From Chryseobacterium turcicum (GTDB lineage Bacteria; Bacteroidota; Bacteroidia; Flavobacteriales; Weeksellaceae), in NCBI RefSeq assembly GCF_021010565.1, contig NZ_JAJNAY010000002.1:992001-1056000 (forward strand): a DNA stretch of 64,000 bases, written 5' to 3'. The notes below the pieces were generated by a model. It was not told where the DNA came from and did not search any database. It worked only from the letters and a program-made list of their open reading frames with translations. A program made the position numbers and the translations under genes. Positions 7,765-16,787 of this stretch are shown in pieces (within the stretch, counting starts at the first letter, position 1; every line of letters begins with the position of its first letter).

Positions 7765-10700
7765 TTAAATCCCAAGAATCGATTGCAGTAAAACATTCAC
7801 CTCATCTACATTCTTTACTTTGTCTTTTCGCATCATCAGGTTATTTCCGTCCTTGCCGGATTTTTCTTTTAACTGAGCTTGCGCCGGATTTTGAGTTAAA
7901 TAAGTAATAATATGCCTGAATTTATCGGTCTGATAAAACTTATCTTGTGGATTACTTGGAAAATACCCTAAAAATATTCCGTTTTTCATCACAATTTTTT
8001 CGAAACCAATTTCTGCAGCGAGCCATTTCAACGCAACGCTTTTTAATAAGTTAATCGCTTCACTTGGAAGATTTCCAAAACGGTCTTTCAGTTCAGACTC
8101 AAACTTTTGAAGGTCTTTTTCATTATCAATTTCGGCTAATTTTTGATATAACAACAGCCTTTCTTCGGTGCTCGAAACATAAGAATCAGGAAGCATCAGC
8201 TCCAAATCGGTATCAATATTAACTTCTTTTACAGACTTGAATAATTTTTGTCGGTCTTCTTCGTTTTCAAAAAGATTTTCAAAATCTTCATCATCTTTAA
8301 GTTCTTCTAAAGCTTCTTGCATCAGTTTCTGGTAGGTTTCAAAACCCATTTCATTGATAAATCCGCTCTGTTCACCTCCTAATAAATCTCCGGCACCACG
8401 AATTTCCAGGTCTTTCATCGCAATCTGGAAACCACTTCCTAAGTCGGAAAACTGTTCAATCGCTTCCAATCTCTTTCTCGCATCAGTAGTCATCATATCA
8501 AAAGGCGGGGTAATCAAATAACAAAATGCTTTTCTGTTACTTCTACCTACCCTTCCTCTCATCTGATGAAGGTCTGCCATCCCAAAACGTTGGGCATCAT
8601 TAATGAAAATCGTATTGGCATTCGGAACGTCTACTCCACTTTCTACAATGGTTGTAGAAACTAGAACGTCATATTTCCCTTCCATAAAATCGAGAACATT
8701 CTGCTCGAGCTGTTTTCCGTCCATTTGTCCATGACCGATAATCACTCTTGCATCCGGAACGAGTCTTTGAATCAAACCGGCAATATCTTTAAGATTTTCA
8801 ATTCTATTGTTGATAAAATAAACCTGACCGTCACGTTGTAGCTCATAAGAAACAGCATCACGGATTAATTCTTCATCAAAACCTACAATATTGGTATCAA
8901 CAGGCTGTCTGTTTGGCGGTGGCGTTTTAATGACCGATAAATCTCTTGCAGCCATCAATGAAAACTGAAGCGTTCTCGGAATTGGTGTTGCCGTTAAAGT
9001 CAAGGTATCAACATTATTTTTCATTGTTTTAAGCTTATCTTTTACAGCGACTCCGAATTTTTGCTCTTCATCAATAATCAATAAACCTAAATCTTTAAAT
9101 TTCACTTTATCTGAAGCCAACTGATGGGTTCCGATAACGATATCCACTTTTCCGGTTTTTAAACCTTCAATCGTTTCATTTTTCTGCTTTGCTGTTCTGA
9201 AACGATTTAAGTAAGAAACAGTTACCGGAAAATCTTTTAACCTTTCTCTAAAACTTCTATAATGCTGAAACGCCAAAATCGTTGTAGGCACCAAAATCGC
9301 CACTTGTTTTCCATCGGTAGCAGCTTTAAAAGCAGCACGAATTGCCACCTCCGTTTTACCGAAACCAACATCTCCACAAACCAATCGATCCATCACCGTT
9401 TCGGCTTCCATGTCTGTTTTCACATCAATAGTTGCTTTCTCCTGATCGGGTGTATCTTCATACACGAAACTTGCTTCAAGCTCATTTTGAAGATAAGAAT
9501 CTGGAGTAAAAGCAAAACCTCTGGCTGTTTTTCGCTCTGCGTATAATTTAATCAAGTCAAAAGCAATCTGTTTTACTTTCGCTTTTGTTTTCTGTTTTAA
9601 TGATTTCCAGGCAGGAGAACCTAGTTTGCTTAATACAATCTCTTTTCCGTCTGGGCCGTTGTATTTAGAAATTTTATGAAGTGAATGAATACTTACATAC
9701 AGCAAATCGCCGTTTTTATAGGTCAGTTTAAAACATTCCTGAATTTTTCCGTCGTTGTTTACTTTTACCAAGCCCATAAATTTTCCGATACCATGATCAA
9801 TGTGGGCAATGTAATCTCCTACTTTCAACGACATTAAGTCTTTCAGCGTTAACTGTTCAGATTTAGCAAATGTATTTTTAGCTTTATACCTTTGGTAACG
9901 GTCAAAAATCTGATGGTCGGTATATACCAATATTTTGTGATCGGGATCTACAAAACCTTCATGAAGCTCAGATTTAAAGCTTTTAAAAGCCAACTGATGT
10001 CCCAATTCATCAAAAATAGACTCTAATCTTTCTTTTTGTTTTTCGGTAGAAAAAGAAATCCAGATATCAAAACCTTCCTCTTTTTTCTCTTTAAGGTCTT
10101 CAATCAACAACTGAAAATTCTTATGAAAAGAAGGTTGAGCCGTTTGGTTGAGTTTTATTTCCTGAGATTTTATGCTTTCGATTCCTACGCTGCTGAAATC
10201 AACGGTTTTAAATTTTTTATAATCGAAAAGAAATTCTTCATCCGAAATAAATAATTCCTGCGGACTTCTGTGCGCAATATCTTTATTTAAGTTTTCAAAC
10301 TTTTCTATAGATTTTTCATAAAAGGTTCTCAGCTTTTGAAGACCTACTACCCCATTTTTAGAAATAATAAAACTTTCTTTAGGCAAAACTTCAAGAAAAG
10401 AAACTCTCGTTCCCGAAACAGAAAAATTCATATTTGAAACCAATTGAAAACCGCCTACTTTATCTACTGAAAGCTGGGTTTCGATATCAAAAGTTTTAAT
10501 ATTTTCAACCTCATTTCCGAAGAAAGTAAGACGATAAGGTCGTTCATTAGAATAAGAAAATACATCTACAATTCCACCTCGTACAGAAAATTCTCCTGGC
10601 TCGGAAACAAAATCGGTCTGGTGAAACTGATAATGATTCAATAATTCATCCACAAAATCAAAATCGAGCTGGTCTCCGGTTTGTATTTGGTGAGAAATGG

Positions 10701-11127
10701 CTTTAAAATCTTCTTTTTTCAAGACTTTTTCAGACAAAGCACCGATGTAAGCTACAATAACTTTGGGCGATTTTTCTGAATTTATTTTATTCAAAACCTC
10801 GGTTCGCAATACCAAATTGGCATTCTGAGTTTTTTCGACCTGATAAGGTTCCATGTGAGTTGCCGGAAAATAAAGTATATTTTCTTTTCCCAGCAAATCT
10901 TCCATTTCGCTGTTTACATATAACGCTTCTTCTTTGTCATCAACAAGAAAAAGTACCGTTTTTTTGTGAGTAAGAAAGAGCTCGGCCGCAAAAACCGAAG
11001 CCGAAGAACCGGCACTTCCTCTTACAGAAAGATGTGATTGGGTATCAATTTGTGTGAAAATTTCTTTTCCAAATTCATTTTTAAGCAAATCGGGAAGGAA
11101 CTTTTCGTTGATATTTTTTAACTGCAT
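7765..11127 (-). CDS. mfd: Transcription-repair coupling factor
   Basis: 1120 residues. Mfd removes RNA polymerase stalled at DNA lesions and recruits UvrA for repair. The N-terminal UvrB-like region (SVRGSAGSSASVF, HMEPYQVEK, SEPGEFSVRGGIVDVF) is followed by the RNA polymerase interaction domain (KVGDYIAHIDHGIGKFMGL, about residues 430-450) and a RecG-like translocase: Walker A GDVGFGKTE at about 586, DEEQKFG at about 686, TATPIPRTLQ, and motif VI QMRGRVGRS. The C-terminal TRCF domain follows (LELMLPDSYV). Length is close to the family norm of about 1100-1150, with no break. It is monocistronic with its own terminator. Confidence 0.98.
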   Translation of the reverse strand: MQLKNINEKFLPDLLKNEFGKEIFTQIDTQSHLSVRGSAGSSASVFAAELFLTHKKTVLFLVDDKEEALYVNSEMEDLLGKENILYFPATHMEPYQVEKTQNANLVLRTEVLNKINSEKSPKVIVAYIGALSEKVLKKEDFKAISHQIQTGDQLDFDFVDELLNHYQFHQTDFVSEPGEFSVRGGIVDVFSYSNERPYRLTFFGNEVENIKTFDIETQLSVDKVGGFQLVSNMNFSVSGTRVSFLEVLPKESFIISKNGVVGLQKLRTFYEKSIEKFENLNKDIAHRSPQELFISDEEFLFDYKKFKTVDFSSVGIESIKSQEIKLNQTAQPSFHKNFQLLIEDLKEKKEEGFDIWISFSTEKQKERLESIFDELGHQLAFKSFKSELHEGFVDPDHKILVYTDHQIFDRYQRYKAKNTFAKSEQLTLKDLMSLKVGDYIAHIDHGIGKFMGLVKVNNDGKIQECFKLTYKNGDLLYVSIHSLHKISKYNGPDGKEIVLSKLGSPAWKSLKQKTKAKVKQIAFDLIKLYAERKTARGFAFTPDSYLQNELEASFVYEDTPDQEKATIDVKTDMEAETVMDRLVCGDVGFGKTEVAIRAAFKAATDGKQVAILVPTTILAFQHYRSFRERLKDFPVTVSYLNRFRTAKQKNETIEGLKTGKVDIVIGTHQLASDKVKFKDLGLLIIDEEQKFGVAVKDKLKTMKNNVDTLTLTATPIPRTLQFSLMAARDLSVIKTPPPNRQPVDTNIVGFDEELIRDAVSYELQRDGQVYFINNRIENLKDIAGLIQRLVPDARVIIGHGQMDGKQLEQNVLDFMEGKYDVLVSTTIVESGVDVPNANTIFINDAQRFGMADLHQMRGRVGRSNRKAFCYLITPPFDMMTTDARKRLEAIEQFSDLGSGFQIAMKDLEIRGAGDLLGGEQSGFINEMGFETYQKLMQEALEELKDDEDFENLFENEEDRQKLFKSVKEVNIDTDLELMLPDSYVSSTEERLLLYQKLAEIDNEKDLQKFESELKDRFGNLPSEAINLLKSVALKWLAAEIGFEKIVMKNGIFLGYFPSNPQDKFYQTDKFRHIITYLTQNPAQAQLKEKSGKDGNNLMMRKDKVKNVDEVNVLLQSILGI

Positions 11128-11368
11128 AAATAATGTAGGTATAAAACGACAAAATCGATTTCAGAGAGCTCCGAAACCGTTTGATTTCCTCAAAGATACG
11201 TTATTTTTTATTTTTAAAATATAGGAAGTCACTCAAATTTTAACGCAAAAGCGCTCATTTCTTAATTTCAATACAAAATATTTTAAAATAAGTTAAAATT
11301 TTCAACTCAAATTCTATTGGGCATAATCTTTGAAAACTTAACTCTCAACAACCAAAAAATAAAATATT

Positions 11369-11758
11369 ATGAAAAATGTATTCAAGATTTTAGGAGTTTT
11401 CATCCTTCTTTTTACCGCTTTCTCACTTACGTCGTGTAACAATGATGACGACCCTGCAGATAACGATTTTTTTGCAGGAACTTATAAAGGAAGCATTTCC
11501 TACAAAGACAATGACAATGATATCGCAACAGACAACGGTGAAGTTTTTGTAACTAAAATTGCAAGCGGAACAAAATACAACTTTAAGTTTTCTAATGGTA
11601 TTCCTGACCTTAACGGACTGGAATTTCAAAAGCAAGGGGATAATACTTTAGTAATGGTAAATTCTAATGCATTAGTGTATGTAAGAATTGACAACAACGA
11701 ACTTAAAATGCTTTATACTGCAGACGGCAAAACATGGAGAGCCAACTGTACGAGATAA
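11369..11758 (+). CDS. Small lipoprotein, probably surface exposed, function unknown
   Basis: 129 residues. A signal peptide ends in a lipobox SLTSC (C23), followed by NNDDDPADND. This strongly acidic stretch directly after the Cys resembles the lipoprotein export signal that sends lipoproteins to the cell surface in Flavobacteriia. The remaining 95 residues look like a small beta-sandwich or lipocalin-like fold (TYKGSISYKD, GEVFVTKIASG, LEFQKQGDNTLVM) with a C-terminal Cys. No family name can be given. The gene stands alone and ends before a strong terminator. Confidence 0.8.
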   Translation: MKNVFKILGVFILLFTAFSLTSCNNDDDPADNDFFAGTYKGSISYKDNDNDIATDNGEVFVTKIASGTKYNFKFSNGIPDLNGLEFQKQGDNTLVMVNSNALVYVRIDNNELKMLYTADGKTWRANCTR

Positions 11759-11783
11759 CGTAATAACTATTCATTCATATGTT

Positions 11784-11809
11784 GCCCGTTTCCAAATTTG
11801 GAGGCGGGC
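11784..11809 (+). terminator. Terminator after small lipoprotein
   Basis: Stem of GCCCG and TCC paired with GGA and CGGGC, with small internal mismatches, followed by six T. Confidence 0.8.
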
Positions 11810-11951
11810 TTTTTTATGCAAATACCTTAAAACTAACATTTTAAAATCTACGTTAACAGAAAAAAAAACGGCAACCTAAAACATCAAAACTTTGGGAAAT
11901 ATTCAATATTTTTCATATTTTTACAATTAAACTTTTAAAACAACACCAAAT

Positions 11952-13802
11952 ATGTCGAAAATTTTATTCTTTTTTCTCAATATCATTGCATTTATATCAC
12001 TCAACGCTCAAAGTTTTGAATACACCAGAAGCTGGGCAACTTATTTAGGCCCTGTAGATGTAACATCATGGACTGAAAGTGCGACGAAGACGATGTTATT
12101 TGACAACCAAAATAACATTCACCTTACTGGTACCGCAAAAGGATATCCCAACGGTTACCCCGCTTCTTATTATGACCAGTTCAGGGTTGGTAACGGCGGC
12201 CAGGGTTTTAAAATAAACCCATCGATAACGAACACAACCAATACCGTCGCTGCTAAACTAAATCCTTCGGGCAATGTAGAAGCCTATGAATATTACAATT
12301 ATTTGCTGCATAATGACGGCTATAAGAAAAAACTAAAATACATTGACCATAACAATAATTACTATTATGAATATGCCGCCATTATAAATAATTTACCGGT
12401 TACACCGACACCAAATGCCTGGCTGCAAAATTCCAGTCACCCACAATTAGGTACGGTTTTAGCCAAACATTCTCCAAATGGTACTTTGCTTTGGGCGACT
12501 TATCTACCTGTAGGTAATCAAACTTATATTTATAGTCTTTTGACAAACATCAGTATTGCTGAAGACGAATCGGGCAATATTTATCTTGCAGGCTCTAGCG
12601 ATACCAAACAAGACATTGCAACGCCGGGTACATTTCAAGACGCTTATCAACTCTTATACAATCAAACCACTGAAATTTATAATGGATACATTGTAAAACT
12701 AAACTCCAATGGTGAGAAAATCTGGGGCACTTATTTTCCAACTCAAATTTATAATTTAAAATACTACAACAATTCACTATATATCGTAGGAGGACAAGAG
12801 CCAGCAGGCAATCAATACAACATTGCATCGGCAAGCCCGTTTCAATCGGCTCCAGCTCATTTTAACCTTCAAAAATTCAATGCAGAAAATGGCACAAGAT
12901 TATGGGGAACTTATTATGGGCATTCTGACGGGTCGAGTAGAATTAGCAGTATAGACGTTAATGAAACCGGAGTTTATGTAATGGGAGATGCACAATCGAA
13001 CACCACAACACAAGGCTACTTTGGAACTCAGGGAACACACCAAACAACGAATGCTGGAAGCTATGATTTATTTCTTAGTAAATTTAATTATTCTGGAGAA
13101 CGCATCTGGAGTACTTATTTCGGGGGCAATGGTTTAGACCAAGCTTACTCTTGTATGCAACCGCTCGCTTTAAACGGAAACGACATTTACATCACGGGCT
13201 GGACATACGGACTTGGAAATAATCTGGCAACACCAGAAACCTACAAATCATCACCCACAGTAAATACAAATTTGGCTACCAATCAATTTTTTGTGAAATT
13301 TAATAGTAACGGGCAAAGAATCTGGGCTTCTTATTATGGAGATTCGAGTCTTGGTTATAACCTTCCTATCAACATCGCTGTTAATAATTCATCTTTATAT
13401 TTATACGGAGAAACACTTGCTACCACGGGTTATTCTACTCCAAACAGTTGGCAACCACAAATCATAGACCCTACCAACCAAAAAAAGAATGTTGCTTTTG
13501 TTGCAAAATTTGACCTTAAGAATCTTTCCACCTCCGAGAATAGTAAATCTGAGAAACTGATACTTTACAACAACCCAAATAATGGTAATTTTTCATTAAA
13601 GGGTAATATATTGGAAAAAGAAACCTGCACTCTTAAGCTCTATGACATGACTGGAAAATTTATACACTCTCAAAATTTAGAAAAAAACAAGTCCCAAAAC
13701 ATCTATCTAAAAGGCAAACTTCTCAGTGGAACTTATATGGCACAAGTAAATGATAGTAAGAATAACAATCTCGCTACTATTAAAATGATTGTGAAAAATT
13801 AA
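11952..13802 (+). CDS. T9SS type A cargo with beta-propeller-like repeats
   Basis: 616 residues. A signal peptide ends at LNAQ (about residue 20). The body contains at least five copies of a motif like G-E-x-I-W-[GAS]-[TS]-Y-[FY]-G (WATYLGPVD, WGTYFP, WGTYYGHSDGSS, WSTYFGGNGLDQA, WASYYGDSS), each followed by a strand reading like DIYITGWT or NIYLAGSS. This is the layout of SBBP-type beta-propeller proteins. The last 80 residues (LILYNNPNNGNFSLKG, LKLYDMTGKFIHSQ, LSGTYMAQV, KMIVKN) are the type A sorting domain that directs secretion through the type IX system and attachment to the surface. Ligand unknown. Confidence 0.88.
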   Translation: MSKILFFFLNIIAFISLNAQSFEYTRSWATYLGPVDVTSWTESATKTMLFDNQNNIHLTGTAKGYPNGYPASYYDQFRVGNGGQGFKINPSITNTTNTVAAKLNPSGNVEAYEYYNYLLHNDGYKKKLKYIDHNNNYYYEYAAIINNLPVTPTPNAWLQNSSHPQLGTVLAKHSPNGTLLWATYLPVGNQTYIYSLLTNISIAEDESGNIYLAGSSDTKQDIATPGTFQDAYQLLYNQTTEIYNGYIVKLNSNGEKIWGTYFPTQIYNLKYYNNSLYIVGGQEPAGNQYNIASASPFQSAPAHFNLQKFNAENGTRLWGTYYGHSDGSSRISSIDVNETGVYVMGDAQSNTTTQGYFGTQGTHQTTNAGSYDLFLSKFNYSGERIWSTYFGGNGLDQAYSCMQPLALNGNDIYITGWTYGLGNNLATPETYKSSPTVNTNLATNQFFVKFNSNGQRIWASYYGDSSLGYNLPINIAVNNSSLYLYGETLATTGYSTPNSWQPQIIDPTNQKKNVAFVAKFDLKNLSTSENSKSEKLILYNNPNNGNFSLKGNILEKETCTLKLYDMTGKFIHSQNLEKNKSQNIYLKGKLLSGTYMAQVNDSKNNNLATIKMIVKN

Positions 13803-13883
13803 AATTTAGTTAAATCTTACAAATTTGATTTTCATTTTGAGATTTTATATAACTTTACTTAAACAAAAAACAATAAATCTTAC

Positions 13884-14141
13884 ATGAAAAAATTTCTTAC
13901 CGCAATGTCTATCATCTTAGGATTAGGATTTGCAAGTGCTCAACAAGTTGCTCCGGCAACAAAAACAGCTGTAAAAACAACAACTACAAAGGCTGCACAA
14001 CCTGTAAAAGCGACTGAAGCCAAAATGGCAAAGCCCGCACAAAAAATGAAAAAGGACGGAACTCCCGATAAACGATACAAAGAAAATCAGAAACTAAAAA
14101 AAGACGGAACTCCGGATAAAAGATTCAAGGAAAACAAATAA
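13884..14141 (+). CDS. Small secreted Lys-rich protein with two KKDGTPDKR repeats
   Basis: 85 residues. A signal peptide ends at FASAQ (residue 20). The next 34 residues are rich in Ala, Lys, Thr and Pro, and the C-terminal 31 residues hold two direct copies of a 14-residue unit, KKDGTPDKR-[YF]-KEN, at 55-68 and 71-84. The two copies differ at several silent positions, so the protein repeat is under selection or old. The mature protein is strongly basic and probably disordered, in periplasm or outside. Function unknown; similar small repeat proteins are common in the genus in my recollection. Confidence 0.8.
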   Translation: MKKFLTAMSIILGLGFASAQQVAPATKTAVKTTTTKAAQPVKATEAKMAKPAQKMKKDGTPDKRYKENQKLKKDGTPDKRFKENK

Positions 14142-14180
14142 AACAACATATAGTTGTAATTTCATAATCAAATTTTCAAT

Positions 14181-14205
14181 AAACCGATGCCTAGACCATC
14201 GGTTT
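14181..14205 (+). terminator. Terminator after Lys-rich repeat protein
   Basis: 9-bp stem AAACCGATG/CATCGGTTT with a 7-nt loop followed by T6. Confidence 0.85.
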
Positions 14206-14284
14206 TTTAGTTTAAAACTTTTTTAAAAATCATGAACCATCAGAAAATTTCAAAAAATATTTCTGTGAATGCTTTACTTATTTA

Positions 14285-14292
14285 TACATTTG
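14285..14292 (+). promoter_or_regulatory. -7 box of GH3-family gene, 4 nt from ATG
   Basis: TACATTTG matches TAnnTTTG and ends 4 nt before the ATG at 14297; points to a leaderless transcript. Confidence 0.6.
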
Positions 14293-14296
14293 AACC

Positions 14297-15796
14297 ATGT
14301 TAAACTTCTTAAAGAAAAATGTAGCGCTGATTTGGGCAAAAAAGCATGTTCAAAAAGCAGAAGAATTCAAGAAAAATGCTGAGAAAAACCAGGAGAAACT
14401 ATTGCTTTCACTTGTCGACACGGCAAAAAAAACTCTTTTTGGAAGAACATATGATTTTGAAAACATCAAGTCTGTAAAAGATTTTCAGGAAAAAGTTCCC
14501 GTGGCCGATTATGAAGATTTGAAACCCTACATCGAGAAAGTAAAACGAGGACAACGTGATATTTTATGGATTGAAACTCCCGAATATTTTGCTAAAACTT
14601 CAGGTACAACTTCAGGTTCTAAATATATTCCGATTTCTAAAGAAGGGATGCCTTTTCAGGTAAAAGGTGCCCAGAGTGCACTTTTCCATTATATTGCTAA
14701 AAAAAACAATGCTGACTTTGTAGGCGGAAAAATGATTTTCTTACAAGGAAGTCCTGAGTTAGAAGAAGTTTTTGGGGTGAAAACTGGTAGACTTTCAGGA
14801 ATTGTAGCCCACCATATTCCCAATTATCTTCAGAAAAACCGCTTACCAAGCTGGGAAACCAATCTCATAGAAGACTGGGAAACCAAAGTTGACAAAATCG
14901 TAGAAGAAACCGAAAAAGAAAACATGACGTTGATTTCGGGAATTCCGCCATGGCTGATTATGTATTTTGAAAAGCTGATTGAGAAAAACGGTAAAAAAAT
15001 AAAACAGATTTTCCCGAATCTTCAACTCATCGTTACCGGTGGGGTAAACTATGAGCCTTACCGCGATAAAATGGAAGAACTTTTAGGTGGGAAGGTAGAT
15101 ATTGTGCAGACATTTCCGGCTTCGGAAGGTTTTTTTGCATTTCAGGATGATTATACCAAAGAAGGATTACTGCTTTTAACCAATCACGGGATTTTTTATG
15201 AATTTATTCCTTTAGAAGAATACGGAAAGCCCAATGCACAACGATTAACTTTAAAAGATGTAGAGCTTAATAAAGACTATGCTTTAATTTTAACAACCAA
15301 TTCCGGTTTGTGGGCCTATTCTATTGGTGATGTTGTACGATTTATCGATAAAAAACCGCACAGAATTTTAGTAAGCGGAAGAACGAAGCATTTTACCTCA
15401 GCTTTTGGCGAGCATGTGATTGCTTTTGAAGTGGAAGAAGCCATAAAAGCTACGGTAGAAAAATTTCCGGCACAGATTACAGAATTTCATTTGGCTCCGG
15501 AAGTAAACCCTGAAGAAGGACTGCCTTATCACGAATGGTTTATTGAGTTTGAAAAAGAGCCCGAAAATTTAGATTTATTTAAAAATGAACTCGATAATCA
15601 ACTTAGAAAACGCAATACCTATTATGATGATTTAATTGCAGGAAACATTCTCCAAAAGCTTCATATTTCAAAGCTTCAGAAAAATGCTTTTCAGGAATAT
15701 GCAAAATCTCAGGGGAAATTGGGTGGACAAAATAAAATCCCAAGATTGGCAAACGACAGAAAAATAGCCGATTTATTAAAAATTTATAAAAAATAA
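14297..15796 (+). CDS. GH3 auxin-responsive promoter family protein (acyl-adenylating enzyme)
   Basis: 499 residues. GH3 proteins belong to the adenylate-forming superfamily; plant members join amino acids to jasmonate or auxin through an acyl-AMP. The phosphate-binding loop TSGTTSG is at 101-107, followed by KYIPIS. Other family marks are LIVTGGVNYEPY, TFPASEGFFAF, TTNSGLWAYSIGDVVRF and the hinge region SGRTKHFTSAFGEHV, after which comes a smaller C-terminal domain. Length is a little under the plant enzymes (about 600). The bacterial substrate is unknown. The gene starts after a terminator with its own -7 box, and a lipoprotein gene follows 21 bp after its stop. Confidence 0.93.
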   Translation: MLNFLKKNVALIWAKKHVQKAEEFKKNAEKNQEKLLLSLVDTAKKTLFGRTYDFENIKSVKDFQEKVPVADYEDLKPYIEKVKRGQRDILWIETPEYFAKTSGTTSGSKYIPISKEGMPFQVKGAQSALFHYIAKKNNADFVGGKMIFLQGSPELEEVFGVKTGRLSGIVAHHIPNYLQKNRLPSWETNLIEDWETKVDKIVEETEKENMTLISGIPPWLIMYFEKLIEKNGKKIKQIFPNLQLIVTGGVNYEPYRDKMEELLGGKVDIVQTFPASEGFFAFQDDYTKEGLLLLTNHGIFYEFIPLEEYGKPNAQRLTLKDVELNKDYALILTTNSGLWAYSIGDVVRFIDKKPHRILVSGRTKHFTSAFGEHVIAFEVEEAIKATVEKFPAQITEFHLAPEVNPEEGLPYHEWFIEFEKEPENLDLFKNELDNQLRKRNTYYDDLIAGNILQKLHISKLQKNAFQEYAKSQGKLGGQNKIPRLANDRKIADLLKIYKK

Positions 15797-15817
15797 GAGA
15801 CCATAAAATCACATTCT

Positions 15818-16195
15818 ATGAAAAGAATCTTGTTCCTTTTAGTGGTTATTTCAGTTACATCTTGTAGTTCGCTAAAATATAGTGCTGCAAAAAATCCTGA
15901 CAATTATAAAAATATAAAAGCTGGGAATAAATATACTTTTCATCAATCAGACGGAAGCAAAACACCTATGACAATTAGCTCAATCTCTAAAGACAGTATT
16001 ATCGGAACCAAAAGAGATGAGAGGATTTCGATTGCAAAAAACAACATTACAGAAATAAGAAAAAATAAAACCGCAGTTGCTGTAGTTGCCACAGCCGGAG
16101 GAATTGCTGCCGCTACCGTAATTGTTATAGGTATAAAAAATGCCACTGACGATATACAAGATGTTGCAACAGCGTTTGGAACTGGTTTAAATTAA
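15818..16195 (+). CDS. Small lipoprotein with C-terminal hydrophobic segment (paralogue A)
   Basis: 125 residues. Lipobox SVTSC with lipidated Cys at 16. The middle section NYKNIKAGNKYTFHQSDGSK, then SISKDSIIGTKRD and SIAKNNITEIRKNK, looks like a small beta barrel. A Gly/Ala/Val-rich hydrophobic stretch (about 83-105) follows. The next gene downstream has the same plan (N-Y-x-N-[IL]-x-A-G, IIGT, a hydrophobic tail), so the two are tandem paralogues. It starts 21 bp after the GH3-family stop and may be cotranscribed. Function unknown. Confidence 0.78.
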   Translation: MKRILFLLVVISVTSCSSLKYSAAKNPDNYKNIKAGNKYTFHQSDGSKTPMTISSISKDSIIGTKRDERISIAKNNITEIRKNKTAVAVVATAGGIAAATVIVIGIKNATDDIQDVATAFGTGLN

Positions 16196-16304
16196 TTTGC
16201 AAAAAATAACCTTTCAAATATAAAATTTCTTCATTTTTTACTTTAATATTACAAAAAATATAAGATTTTTCCCTTTAATAAAAACGTATATTCAAAAAAA
16301 AGTA

Positions 16305-16312
16305 TAAATTTG
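16305..16312 (+). promoter_or_regulatory. -7 box of paralogue B lipoprotein
   Basis: TAAATTTG, 18 nt upstream of the ATG at 16331; matches TAnnTTTG. Confidence 0.5.
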
Positions 16313-16330
16313 AAAAACTAAAAAATTATA

Positions 16331-16693
16331 ATGAAAGCATCTGTACTTTTAAAATCATCATTATTAACATCTTTATTTGTCATCTCATCTTGTGCAACAA
16401 CAAAGTACAGTGAAGATATTGCACAGAACAACTACTCTAACCTTCAAGCAGGTAAAATATACATCGTTACTCACAAAGACGGTACTAAAAAACAGAAATT
16501 CTTGTTCCGTAATATCGATGGAGACAACATTATCGGTACAGCCGGAAAAAAAGACAGTACAGAGGTAATCATCCCTAAATCTAACGTTGCTGCCGTAAAA
16601 GACAGATCCAATGCAAGAGTTGCAGGCGGTGCTGTTGTAATCGGAGCTGCTGCTGCAGCTGCGATTGTTGTAGGTTCTTTGAGAGCTGACTAA
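16331..16693 (+). CDS. Small lipoprotein with C-terminal hydrophobic segment (paralogue B)
   Basis: 120 residues. Lipobox VISSC with Cys at 21. The body reads NYSNLQAGKIYIVTHKDGTK, then NIDGDNIIGTAGKKD and IPKSNVAAVKDRS, and aligns with the gene 135 bp upstream. The tail AGGAVVIGAAAAAAIVVGSL (about 97-116) is one hydrophobic, possibly membrane-inserted helix, followed only by RAD. It has its own -7 box and a terminator right after it. Function unknown; an envelope protein by its signals. Confidence 0.78.
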   Translation: MKASVLLKSSLLTSLFVISSCATTKYSEDIAQNNYSNLQAGKIYIVTHKDGTKKQKFLFRNIDGDNIIGTAGKKDSTEVIIPKSNVAAVKDRSNARVAGGAVVIGAAAAAAIVVGSLRAD

Positions 16694-16751
16694 AATAGAC
16701 ACTATCTTTCAGAAGGTATTTTATTTATCATTTGAAAATCAAAAATACAGG

Positions 16752-16777
16752 TAGCCTTAAATGAATATTTAGGGCTA
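16752..16777 (+). terminator. Terminator after paralogue B, overlapping next promoter
   Basis: 11-bp stem TAGCCTTAAAT/ATTTAGGGCTA with one G-U pair, loop GAAT. Its T-tract is part of the TATTTTTG box used by the next gene. Confidence 0.7.
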
Positions 16778-16783
16778 TTTTTG
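16776..16783 (+). promoter_or_regulatory. -7 box of MFS gene, 4 nt from ATG
   Basis: TATTTTTG matches TAnnTTTG, ends 4 nt before the ATG at 16788 and begins inside the 3' edge of the preceding terminator hairpin. Confidence 0.55.
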
Positions 16784-16787
16784 TGGA

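Noticed and set aside
16331..16693. Small lipoprotein B as exosortase F substrate
   Set aside because: Its tail is hydrophobic and ends in RAD, but it lacks a conserved pre-helix motif and a basic cluster, and its paralogue lacks the tail residues.
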